This document shows, piece by piece, positions 1-10,918 of a DNA stretch of 64,000 nucleotides (position 1 is its first letter; every line of letters begins with the position of its first letter). The position numbers and the translations under genes were made by a program. This stretch comes from Gyrodactylus bullatarudis (lineage: Eukaryota > Platyhelminthes > Monogenea > Gyrodactylidea > Gyrodactylidae). The DNA lies in the NCBI GenBank assembly GCA_012064415.1, contig SSNU01000038.1, positions 161,630 through 225,629 on the forward strand, given 5' to 3'. Under the pieces are notes generated by a model. It saw nothing but the letters and a program-made list of their open reading frames with translations, was not told the DNA's origin and did no database searches.

Positions 1-523
1 TTTTTTCTGTAAGTTAATATTTTGATTTTTTCGTATCAACTGTAATCCAGCCATCTTCATCAGGCAAGTTACGCTTCTTCTTATCATGAATAGATTGAGC
101 TAGATAGCTTTGGAGAGATTTTTCTATCATAATTTTTGTTTTGTTCACCGTTAATAGGTATCCCTGAGACTGAATTTCTGGAAGGGTCGGATATTTTATT
201 TTATTTAATGTGAGACTGAAACATTTATTATACGATCTTTCGATTATATTATCCAATGAAGATTCCTCACTAAATTCAACTGATACGCTATGTTCATTGG
301 GAAAACTTTTGAAAGAATCTATTTTTCCAAAATGCTCGAATATTTTTCGTAATTTAGTCTAAAATTTTAGAATATCTCGACTCACGTCACTTATGAGTGG
401 TGGAATGTTGTAGGCCCTGATAGAATTTAAGGAGATCTTTTTAAGAAACAAAAGTTGATTAAAATCATCATTGATTCTTATTCTTAGTCCAGTAAAATCA
501 TTGAATTTAATACCAATGCTCAT
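1..523 (-). CDS. RRP7A: Ribosomal RNA-processing protein 7 homolog, partial at the left edge
   Basis: RRP7 proteins act in the nucleolus on small-subunit rRNA processing. Two exons are visible, 523-386 and 358 to the left edge, joined across a 27-nt GT-AG intron (359-385) that removes an in-frame stop. The start is the ATG at 523. The first exon begins MSIGIKFNDFTGLRIRI. The second has an RRM-like stretch (LRKIFEHFGKIDSFKSF) and then the family's hallmark LPDEDGWITV, compared with VPDEEGWVKV in human RRP7A. The frame meets a TAA at 14-16, but a branch-like TATTAAC and a CTTACAG acceptor at 7-13 suggest another intron, with the basic C-terminal tail lying outside the window. Only about 160 codons are seen of a usual 260-280. 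It starts 128 bp from AP2S1, on the opposite strand. The family call rests mainly on the DEDGW motif and the RRM context. Confidence 0.75.
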
Positions 524-651
524 TTTTTAAATAAGATGTCTGTTTAAAAGAGTGGAATCTGGTGTGGAGTGAAAAAATTAATTTGGTTGTTTAGATTGAA
601 TTGAACATTAGTGTTTATTCAACTCCCTAATAATAATTTGAAATCTGTAGT
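524..651. promoter_or_regulatory. Shared divergent promoter interval RRP7A / AP2S1
   Basis: These 128 bp separate the ATGs of two genes that read away from each other, so both 5'UTRs and core promoters must fit here. No clear TATA box pair is seen. The role is inferred from position only. Confidence 0.45.
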
Positions 652-1080
652 ATGATACATTTTCTCCTGATACAAAATCGAGCTGGTAAAACTAGATTAG
701 CAAAATGGTACATGCATCTTGATAATGAAGGAAAGCAAAAGATTATTGAAGAAGTTCATGCTCTAGTTACTGTTAGAGATAACAAACACACAAATTTTGT
801 TGAATTCAGAAATTACAAGATTGTTTACAGAAGATATGCTGGACTCTTCTTCTTCTTATGTGTTGATGTTCTTGATAACAGTCTTGCCTATCTAGAAGCT
901 ATACACAATTTTGTAGAAGTTCTCAATGAATTATTCCATAATGTTTGCGAATTAGATCTGGTTTTCAACTTTTATCGTGTTTACGCCGTAGTTGATGAAA
1001 TGTTCCTTGCCGGAGAAATACGAGAAACATCTCAAACTAAGGTTATTCGACACATGTCCACACTAAATGCTCTTGACTAG
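652..1080 (+). CDS. AP2S1: AP-2 adaptor complex, sigma subunit
   Basis: This is the small sigma chain of the AP-2 clathrin adaptor. It stabilises the heterotetramer at the plasma membrane and helps bind dileucine sorting signals during endocytosis. The frame is a single exon of 142 residues, exactly the usual length. It matches the family from end to end: the N-terminal [17 protein letters not shown], then [20 protein letters not shown], then [19 protein letters not shown] and finally [11 protein letters not shown]. Those last two blocks are characteristic of AP-2 sigma rather than AP-1 sigma. The start is the first ATG, 128 bp from the RRP7A start, and the gene converges on RNPC3. No introns and no lesions are seen. 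Confidence 0.98.
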   Translation: MIHFLLIQNRAGKTRLAKWYMHLDNEGKQKIIEEVHALVTVRDNKHTNFVEFRNYKIVYRRYAGLFFFLCVDVLDNSLAYLEAIHNFVEVLNELFHNVCELDLVFNFYRVYAVVDEMFLAGEIRETSQTKVIRHMSTLNALD

Positions 1081-1265
1081 TGACTAGTTCCATTAAAGGT
1101 GTTAATGAATAATCATTCCCATTATTATCCAACAGTGAATCAACTCTACAATGATATTTAAACGATGATAAATTAAATTAACTAATTTTGAAGGATTTAT
1201 ACAGCCTATATTATTTATCGGAAATTAATAATAATATTTTAATTTGCAAAAAATCTTTTGTAATT

Positions 1266-2357
1266 TCACTGATTGGATGAACAGGAATTCTTGTGAAGAG
1301 AAAAATTGACGCTGATCGTTTTCCCGTCAATTTCAATATTAGTGCAATGCTGAGCTAGAGCAGCTTCTTCTGGCAGAGGATAGCTTATAAAAGCTTGATC
1401 TTGATTTTTATATGAAAAAAAAGAAGTTACTTCTTAGTTTGCCCTTTGAGAAATATTGAATCTGAAAGGCTAAACTTTGGCAGTCATTAGTAAAGGGTGC
1501 AAAAATTGCATGAAGCTTATCTTGGTTGCAAGATTTTGGCAGATTCTTCACATACAAACGACACGTCTCAGATTTAAGTTGGAGGTCGCCCCTGTAATTT
1601 TCAAAATCTGTAAGCTTTAAATGTTCAATTTGACATTTAGATTTTTCTTTAGATGTTTTTTCTTCATTTTCTCCATTGTTATCATTTGAAAATGTTTCGG
1701 ATTTATAATTAATTAAGCCAAATCCATCCAATTCTTCAATAGTATCAGAAGAATGGGTTGTTGGCTGATTGCTTGAAATATTTAAGCGAATAGTCTTTGG
1801 AGGAGGAGGTTCTGCGAAATAATCTTCATTCTCCAAAGACTTTTCTTTGCATGGATTTATTTTACTCATCTTTTTGACAATGAGCAACTTTTTAGAAATC
1901 TTTTCTGAGCTTGGCAGATTGAGTGTTACTTTTGGTGGATTGAATATCTTTTCCTCTGATTGATTTATTTCATCTGATTCATCACTTAAAATTTCTTTTA
2001 TTGGACTTGTAGTAACTGAACAGAGTGTTGAAGCTTTTTCAACAGTTTGAAGGCGAGTAAAATTTTGCAGTTTCCTATGATAAATTCAATAATTTTTACC
2101 TGTCTAATACACGTTCAACTGTTAATGGTTTATTACAAAAGAAAAACTGGTGTAATGCTGATACGATAGATTTTTCTTGGAAAGGACAATTAATTTCTAA
2201 AATGTAAGACTTGGAAGAAAATTAAAATCTATCTTACATTCCTTAAAGGACCATATTCTTCATTAAAATAAAAATCTGACACCTGAAGTAGCCTGAAAAA
2301 TTCTTTCTCGTCATTAGGCATAAGACGCGGCAATCTTTTAATAACTAATTTAACCAT
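1266..2357 (-). CDS. RNPC3: U11/U12 snRNP 65-kDa-like protein, two RRMs
   Basis: RNPC3 (65K) bridges the U11 and U12 snRNPs of the minor spliceosome and binds the U12 stem-loop through its C-terminal RRM. Joined exons are 2357-2238, 2209-2100, 2074-1431 and 1399-1266, giving 335 residues. The introns are 28, 25 and 31 nt, and frame is kept across all three. The N-terminus (MVKLVIKRLPRLMPNDEKE) is a short, divergent first RRM. A charged linker follows. The C-terminal RRM has RNP2 (RLYVKNLP) and the continuation GKLRNQAFISYPLPEEAALA, which matches human 65K GRMKGQAFIGLP, split across the last intron. The protein is shorter than the human one (about 517 residues), mostly in the linker. It starts 256 bp from TMED2, divergently. 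Confidence 0.9.
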
Positions 2358-2613
2358 CTTGAACTTGTATAAAGAAGAAAATAAGATCGTAGATTGCTTT
2401 TAGTATTGAGATTCACAATTTGAGAAATTCTCTTGATTTTCAACGTAAGTGTCAAGAATTCTGTCTCAAAATAATGGATTATTCAACAAATAATATTATT
2501 GTGATTATTAAAAAATTATTTGAAGTAAAAATTTATATCTGAGACACAAGAAAAGAATTTATGAAAAAACAATTATTATTAATTATTGTTTTGTTCTCTG
2601 ACAAATTTGAATT
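2358..2613. promoter_or_regulatory. Shared divergent promoter interval RNPC3 / TMED2
   Basis: These 256 bp lie between two divergent ATGs, are AT-rich and contain no open frame. Promoter function is inferred from position. Confidence 0.4.
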
Positions 2614-3288
2614 ATGCTGCGTTTTCATATCATATTATTAGGCTTATTCCTACACTCCACTTTAGCCTTCATAGCTAATATTGACGCTAGTGGAGAACAA
2701 TGCTTTTTCGATATACTCAAAATATCAGAAACCGTCAATTTCAATTTTGAAGTCATATCTGGAGGATTTCTTGACATAGATCTTAAGGTTTGTTGAAAAA
2801 ACTGTTTTTACAATTAATAATTAAATTTATCTCTTAAATTTTAATATTTGATAATGTTTTAGATAACTGGTCCTGATGGAATGATCATCGTGAACGAAGA
2901 ACGAAAATCAAACGGCCATTACTCTTTCAAGGCCAATCGTGAGGGTCGTTATACCTACTGTCTTGGTAACAAAATGAGTTCAATGACTCCAAAAACAGTC
3001 ATGTTTGAATTACACTCTCAGAAAAAAGGCTTTGATCCGGATTCAAAAGCATCACCAGACGAGATTAAATTGAACGGATTAGTCAACCAGTTAGCAAACT
3101 CTATTCTTAATGTTCGGATGGAAATGGATTATCTTGATGCCAGAGAAACAGTTCATAGAAAAATTAATGAAAGTACAAACTTTCGTGTCGTTGTGTGGGC
3201 TTTCTTAGAATGTGCTCTTCTAATATTGATGAGTGTTGGTCAGGTATTTTACCTCAGAAGATTTTTCGAGATCAAAAGGATAATTTGA
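2614..3288 (+). CDS. TMED2: p24 family cargo receptor, TMED2 (p24 beta) type
   Basis: This is a type I membrane protein of the early secretory pathway. It cycles in COPI/COPII vesicles and takes part in cargo selection between ER and Golgi. The exons are 2614-2787 and 2863-3288 with a 75-nt intron, 199 residues in all (human TMED2 has 201). Residues 1-18 are a signal peptide. The GOLD domain follows with its two cysteines (GEQCFF and YTYCLGN) and the conserved GGFLDIDLK before the splice and ITGPDG after it. A coiled-coil segment leads into the membrane span near residues 165-187. The cytoplasmic tail YLRRFFEIKRII carries the FF motif and basic residues and closely matches human YLKRFFEVRRVV. 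Confidence 0.96.
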
Positions 3289-3421
3289 ATTTTTAACTTA
3301 TGAAATCATTTGTAAATTTCATGGACTCAATCTGTTTTATTCCCATTGGTCGATTATATATATTATTGATACTTTTGTCTACACAATTTTATAACTTTCA
3401 TTGTAAGAGTTTTCTCGATAT

Positions 3422-3427
3422 AATAAA
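3422..3427 (+). terminator. Poly(A) signal of TMED2
   Basis: A canonical AATAAA lies 134 bp after the TMED2 stop on the coding strand. Confidence 0.6.
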
Positions 3428-4188
3428 TCTCAATTAAGTTGATGTTTTTCCTCTGTTGAACGTAAGTCAGGGTGGATTTCTCCATGAATTTTAATAAAGT
3501 TATCCTACTTTTCATACTAATTAAGGGATATTGAATCAGAATATGGGCCTTATTTATGCCTAACTTGTTCAGAATATGAACTTCAGAAATGCTTTCAGAA
3601 TTAATAATCTAGAAATTCATTACTACTTGCAACTTACAAGTTGTAAGAGAATACACAAAAAACAAAATTCATGGTGATATAGAATCTATATTGGAGGTAA
3701 CGTTTTACGATCAATCAGTTAACAAAATACTTGAGTGTACTACCAAAATTAAAGACCAACTTACTTTCAAGTAACTGCATGATGCTTTGAGGTCAAGAGT
3801 TCTGGAAGCCTTGGGTCCGAAAGTTTCGGAAGCATACTATAGCCTTCTAATTTGCATTTTCTTAATCTACGTGTCCAAGTTAGTAAAAAATTCCGAGTAA
3901 CTTTTTATTTTTCAAAAATCAAAATTAGGAACCAACTCTAACGAAATTGTGATAATATAAAGTAAAGAATAAAAATAATTCAGGAATGCTGATTTTATTC
4001 AAGTCAAAAATAATTTTCGGAGAATAAAACATTCATTTCTTATTATAAGTTTAAATTAAAAATTCAGTTGCATGAATTTTATATAAATGTACATTTTATG
4101 AGAAAAGTAGAGGGGTTCAGAACACAAACTTTGGACTTGGACCATGTTGGGTTAAAAAAAAATAATCAGAGAATTTAGTTGAATAATT
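3428..4188. other. Intergenic stretch between convergent TMED2 and the zinc-finger gene
   Basis: About 760 bp of AT-rich sequence with no convincing frame on either strand, RNA gene or clear repeat. It probably holds the 3'UTRs of both neighbours. Confidence 0.5.
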
Positions 4189-7100
4189 TCAAGGCTGAAT
4201 TGGACCTTGGTTTAGCATCTTGTCAAATTGATCCATAGCTCGGCTGTTAATGAGAAAAGATTGTTAAGGGAAATAAGGTAGTTTGAATTTTTTGTGAACT
4301 TACTTTTCAGTTGTTTCTTCAGTATAATCCATACGCTGGTTGGACTCTGATCGTACGTAAATTACCTTTGTCTCTTTCTCACAGGCATCTGAACAGGACC
4401 ATGCAGCTCCACCAATATTGTACGCGCCTGGCTCTTCAGGACCACAACTGACATGCTCTGTAGGAGGAATGACAAGACGAGTGGCATTCATTCTTGCCTG
4501 ACGTTGTTCTGGTGTCAAATTGGCATCACCAAACATGACGCTTATACGGTTTCTATGCTTTAATTCGAGATACTAAATAAAACGAAATGAGGATTAGAGA
4601 TGAAAATGTAAAAGATGGAAGAATAAGTAAACTTACATTTCCATCAGCATCTCTGTGCTTCTCATGGAATTTAAGGTGGACGTTGAGGTTGGACTTTTTG
4701 TTGAATCTCCGATGACAAATATGACATTCAAAGGGAAGTTCACCCTTGTGAATTCTAATATGTTCATTATAGTAGGCTGATTTAGTGAAACCTTTGCCAC
4801 AGTAATTGCATTCGTAACGACTACCCTTGTGGGTGAGCATATGCATACCGATTTGGGTGACGACTTTACCACAAATTTGACACTCATACTTTTCTGGACC
4901 GAGGTGAAGATGTTCCACACGAATATGTCGTTTCATTGCTGCCTTTGATTTGAATGAAGCATTACAATCATTACATTGGTAGATTCGAATTTTAAAATGC
5001 TTCCTCCTGTGGACAGCGTACGTTTTGATATTGTCACACATTTTGTTGCAAATTTCACATTTGACAGCACCTGAATGGCTTTCCTTCTGATGTCGACGTA
5101 GGCGTGATTCTTTATCAAAACGTTTATGACACTGTAGACACTCAAAGGGCATATGCTATAGGAAAAGCAACATTTATATCAAGAGGTAACTACTAATTAT
5201 AATTGAAAAGGGTAAAATAAACAAGAAATTTTCAATTAACAAGCTCACTCTGAACAAAAGGTTAAAAGATATAATTTTCCAATTGCTATATTGATTAAAT
5301 AGGACCGGTTATTATTGAAATGAAAATATTTCTCAAGGAAATTGTAACTATAGCAAAATAAGTAACACTAGCTGATCCGAACCCGCTACGCAGGGTTTTT
5401 TTAACCCTCGTCCTAAATATTTATTTTTCTTATGGGGAGTTTCAATACAAATGGGGTGAAAAATAACCCGAGATTTCGTTCTAGGGTTAAATTGGAGAAG
5501 AAATATTTTTGTTTGAAAAATTTATTAGGAGACTTGAGAAACTATTTCAAGCAACCTATAGATATTTAAATCAAGTTTTTCTAATGTACTGAAGAAATAA
5601 GGAATTGAGAATTTGATATTGACCAATATCAATAAAGCTTTAGTTTATCTATGATAAGGAAAAACGATACACACTAAAATTGGATCAATGAGAAGCCCTA
5701 AAAATTAAGCCCTCTGATTGGCCAGACACTTTTTCGGTTCTGATCGAGATTACAGCTCAACTAAAGCTCAATCTAAAGATTTTTTTGGCTACGAACACTG
5801 TCCGTGGGGTTATCTATCACTGGTTGAAATTTCATTAAAATCGGTTGGGTAGTTTAGGCGTCTATAAGCTCATAAAATCGACTTTTATTTTTTAATAGAT
5901 ATAGATATATAGATTATAACTTACAGCATTATGCATGGTTTTGATATGATGTTGGAGGAGACTTGCTCGGACATAAATTAGACCACAGTATTCACAGGTT
6001 GATGGATTCTCTGGCTCATCTGGGTGATGATTCTTAATGTGTGTTAGGAGTGACTTTCTAAGTCTAAATGTACGACCACACTCTTGACACTGGAAGTTGT
6101 AGTTCTCAGTGTGAGTTTCAATGTGTCGCTTCCATTGATGACGGACGGAAAATCTTTCAGGACAAAAGGGGCACTGGTAAATGTTTGGATTGGCATCCTG
6201 ATGAACAGTACGACAATGTTGCATGATACTGCTATGGAATGCATAAAATACACAGTAAATGCAGCTGAAAACTGTCTGAATACCTGCATTGGCATATTCC
6301 CCAGAGAGGGTATGCTGAGAAGCAATATGATCAGAGAGTTCCTGTGGACTTTTGGTAATTTCGGCACAGATTTTACACAGACAATTGGAATCTACTTTCA
6401 TTGAGTGTTCCGAGGCCAAGTGATCAGAGTACTCATTGCCAGCTGCACGTACTTCATTCGAGCATATATTGCAATTCAAGACGACAATTCGAGTTTCTTT
6501 TCTTGGTTGAACTGATGCTACATGCACGGATTTATTCATTAGGGATGAGACAGTATTCTGAGTTTCATTCAAATTGTTCAAATATTGACTCAAATTTTCC
6601 AGTTGCTCTCCAGTCAGTGGGGGATGGACAACTCCATGCTCAGCCCATTGATGATGATAGAAATTGTGATGTGTACCATGAAATGAGCCGCACAAGTTAC
6701 ACTTGATGACATTCTTGAGACGTTGGAGGTAATCTTGACGAGCAGTTTCGTCACAGGCTATGTCGAAAGAGCCTCCAGCTGGAGTTTCATTCATTGCGTG
6801 GAAATCGTTGATTTCAATATGTCGAGAATAATGAATTGAAAGTTCTTCAATACTCCTCTGTGTAGCTTCGCATAGGGCACATTTGAAGTGAATTTCGGAA
6901 AAATGACGAGCCAAATCGAGTTGATTTGTACAGTAAGATCCACAAATACCACAGATCAGAGAATTTGGTGGAATATCCAAATCGCCGTTCTCTTCCAACT
7001 TGACTAGAGTAGCACCTTCGCACTGGGTCTTTGGCAAGGGAGTGCGTATGGAGAAACTGACAGAATCGCAAACGTCAACATGAGTAGCCATAGTATCCCC

Positions 7101-9929
7101 CCTGGGAAAGTAATCTTTACATTTTTCACATTGGATTGGTTCACATTTAAAGGAAAGATTTGTCGAAAAGACTTGTGTCAATGAGCTAAAGTAGTCGTCC
7201 TTTGAGTCTTTGGGTTCTTTGGGTTTCTTGAATCCGTCTCCATCTTTTTCGACATTTTCATTATCAGAGCCATCCTCTTCCTGACGTTCCAAATGATTCA
7301 GCGACTGCATCTGGGAATTTTGATTGTCTTTATTGTGCTCAAAATCAATGTGATCTTTATAGTCGGATCGTTTTTCAAAAATGATGCAATGTTTCTCACA
7401 GCGGAATCTAAAGAATTGCAAGTGTTTAATTTCATGATCAAAGATGCCAGCAGATCCCTTTAATTCTCTTAGGCAAAAGTTGCAAATACTCCAAGATTCA
7501 GGTACTTTATCAGGGCTATTTGCGAGGAATTGCTTTGTGAGAATTTGCAAAGTAGACCTCTGAGCAACACGGAGGGCAATTTCATAAATACTAATTTTTA
7601 TGGGAATATTTGTGAGACAATCAATGATTCGATCACAAAATCCGGCAACTGAGGTAGCAAGAGTTTGGTTGTATATGTCCTTGTAATAAACCATGGGAAT
7701 AAATGTTGAGAGGTTGGTCTCTTCATTAAAAACTTGCATAAATTGAAGAGTACTCTCACTTGACCCAGATATGGATTGAGCACAGTATATAGAATTATGA
7801 CCGGAGGCAGGAAAAATTTGACCTGATGTATTAACTGGCAGAACACGAATGAGTTTTGTAATTTGAAACTTTTTCTTTGTAATCATGATGTACATAAGAC
7901 CATTAATAACGATAACTCGACAATCAGAATATGTAGGTTTGAAATTATTTTTTACTTGAGTCAGATTTTTGTCACGCTCTGCATAAGATTCCATGTGTTT
8001 GGCAGCGTCTGCGTTAGAGAAAAAGACAATTTTTTCAGCCTCATCATCTATTTGAAGAGAAATCTTAATGGGTAACTCCACAGCAATAGACAGTGGCATT
8101 TTATTTCTGGTGTCGAGAATGACAAACTTTTGTGAGCTTTCATCCCTGGTAAGGATGGCACTGTTGACTATAGGACTCGAAGTACTAATCAATTCATTTT
8201 GAATCAAAACACGCATATTATCATAGATGATGTCGGGAATCAGAGCGATGGAAGAATCATTTTCAATGACAGTAGGGTCACAATGATATCTATTCTCTAG
8301 AGGAATAGGTTGATTTGGTTGGATGGTATAATGTGAGAGGGTGAACTCGTCCTCACAGCCCAAAGCAAAATTGTAGATGGGCTCAGAAGGTGTAATTCCT
8401 TCGAGTTTTGATGTAGCTGTGGTCGTATGCAATGAGAGGAATATTGTCTTTGATCTTCCATTAAAGACACTAAGAGATGCATCAATCATGACAAGATCAT
8501 CTGAGGCTAATTGCCGACTCTGGGAGTATCTCATCGAAGCAGAATAATCTTTCTCATTAATATGATTTGTAACATAATCAACAACGTCAGACATTAAACT
8601 CTTGACTTCCTCTTGAATTTTATTCTTCATGTTGGACTTTTTTGGAGACTTTTCAACATCGTTTCCATTGACTTCCTTTTCCTTGGTCTCTTCTACTAGA
8701 TCTAGGGTGATACGTTCACGATTATTTGGCATCTCTTCAGAATCACAGACGTCCACACAAGCAAATGCCAAGAGTTTCATTTTTGAATCAGTAATTGCAA
8801 TAATTCTGGTATATGGCTCAAGCATGACAGTTTCATTATCATTTTGGCAATAATCGTCAATTTCTTCTTTTGATGGACGAACCGTAGAGAATAACTGATC
8901 AATAATGTTTTTAGGGAGAATTAGCTGATCCGTTAGTCCATATTGTTTAAGTAAATGACAGGCATCGTTTATAGCTGCTGCTTGAACCGGTCTATAATAG
9001 AATTTACCACTTGGATCGCTTGTAAAGCAATTGAAATTCCTTTCAAGAATGTAGCACGGTTCAATTTTTATATCATATTTAATAGACAGGGCTAGGGAGT
9101 CAAGAGAATCCTTGATCGAAAAAGCTTCCTTAGTAGAGAACATTGGTTGGTGAATTACTGGCAAGAGAGTAGTGATTTTATAGCCTTTATTGTCAAATTC
9201 CCAGTTGAGAGCAGTACTGAGACTTTGAATAATTAATTCTTGGCTATAATTTCTACTAAGTAAACACTGTAATGAAGCTGATGGACCATAGTAAAGGCCT
9301 GAAACTTGATTGCAAGGCTTACACAGTGAAGATATAGAATTGTCCAGTTGGTTATTAATTAATGGGCATTCAAGAAATCTTGTATAAATTTCAAAATCAT
9401 TTTGCGTTGTTAGAGTAGATGCAAGACCACCATATATGTTAGTTTGAGTACGATTTGATTTGGATCCACGTGTGTAATGTTTATAAGATGAGCTTTGTTT
9501 ACCCTGACCTCTTCTGTTACGAGTGGTCTGTTGAGGTATAGGCTTTTCATTGTCTTCTTCATATGGATTGTAAGAGATTTGACTGTTTGCATCAAAATCA
9601 TACACATCTTTTTCCTCAAACTCTTCAACAATATCCTCTTCTCCTTCTTCATCTTCATCAGTGCTACCGTCTTTCTCTTCGTCGATGATAGCGCCAACAG
9701 CTGAATCATTCAAGCCAGTACCAGATTGACGTTTAGGAGTTTTGCGTGGAGTCTTGCGAGCTTTTGATTTTCTTCTACGAGATGCAGGAGGGTTATCTTC
9801 TTCGTCACTGTTTAATTCAGCAAAATCAGGATCATCTAATTCATCATCCTGATAATATTCAGATTCTAGTTTTATTTTTTTGCATGGTCGTCCACGACGT
9901 GTAGTTGGGGTACTTGGTTCTTGGGACAT
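4189..9929 (-). CDS. Large multi-C2H2 zinc-finger protein with AT-hook-like N-terminus
   Basis: Probably a nuclear DNA-binding or chromatin protein; I cannot assign an orthologue. Exons are 9929-5925, 5155-4637, 4572-4304 and 4243-4189, giving 1,615 residues. The introns are 769, 64 and 60 nt, with GTAAGT donors and frame kept. The start is MSQEPSTPTTRRGRPCKK, with an AT-hook-like RRGRPCKK, followed by long acidic and basic low-complexity tracts. Residues of roughly 150-800 form a region without known motifs. About 12 zinc fingers, several degenerate, fill the rest of exon 1 and end with three regular ones (YQCPFC, FQCQEC, STCEYC). Exon 2 adds six more, from FECLQCHKRF to FECHICHRRF. The tail contains MFGDANLTPEQRQARM and no finger. 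What looks like a separate short gene at 4300-4536 is this gene's penultimate exon. Confidence 0.85.
5156..5924 (-). repeat. 769-nt intron holding a possible RTE/SINE-type 3' end
   Basis: This intron is far longer than its 60-64-nt siblings. On the + strand, about 5770-5912 reads like the 3' tail shared by many invertebrate RTE-derived elements: TTTCATTAAAATCGGTTGGG, a sentence ending in TAGTTTAGGCGTCTATAAGC, and then short ATAGAT/ATATAG repeats as the terminal microsatellite. No coding part is present. The resemblance is from memory of such tails, not from a search. Confidence 0.4.
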
Positions 9930-10710
<781 letters not shown>

Positions 10711-10785
10711 AACATTATCATGAATTCTCTAAATTAAATCTAACTCATCTGTGTATTTAAAAATTATTCTGTCTTTTTCTATAAT

Positions 10786-10791
10786 AATAAA
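10786..10791 (+). terminator. Poly(A) signal of H3.3
   Basis: AATAAA 76 bp after the H3.3 stop. It supports a polyadenylated histone-variant transcript. Confidence 0.7.
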
Positions 10792-10918
10792 GAATCCGCA
10801 TCCATATTCCTTGTCTTATCAATATCTCGCCCAAAAATTCAATAAACTACGTATTTTATTGATCAAATGAGTTATCTAGGTAAGATTGAAAGCAGACTCA
10901 AATTAGTTTTAAAAAGTT

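Noticed and set aside
4300..4536. Open frame of 78 codons starting MFGDANLTPEQ, as a separate small gene
   Set aside because: It lies in frame downstream of an acceptor at 4573 and continues the zinc-finger gene; it is that gene's penultimate exon.
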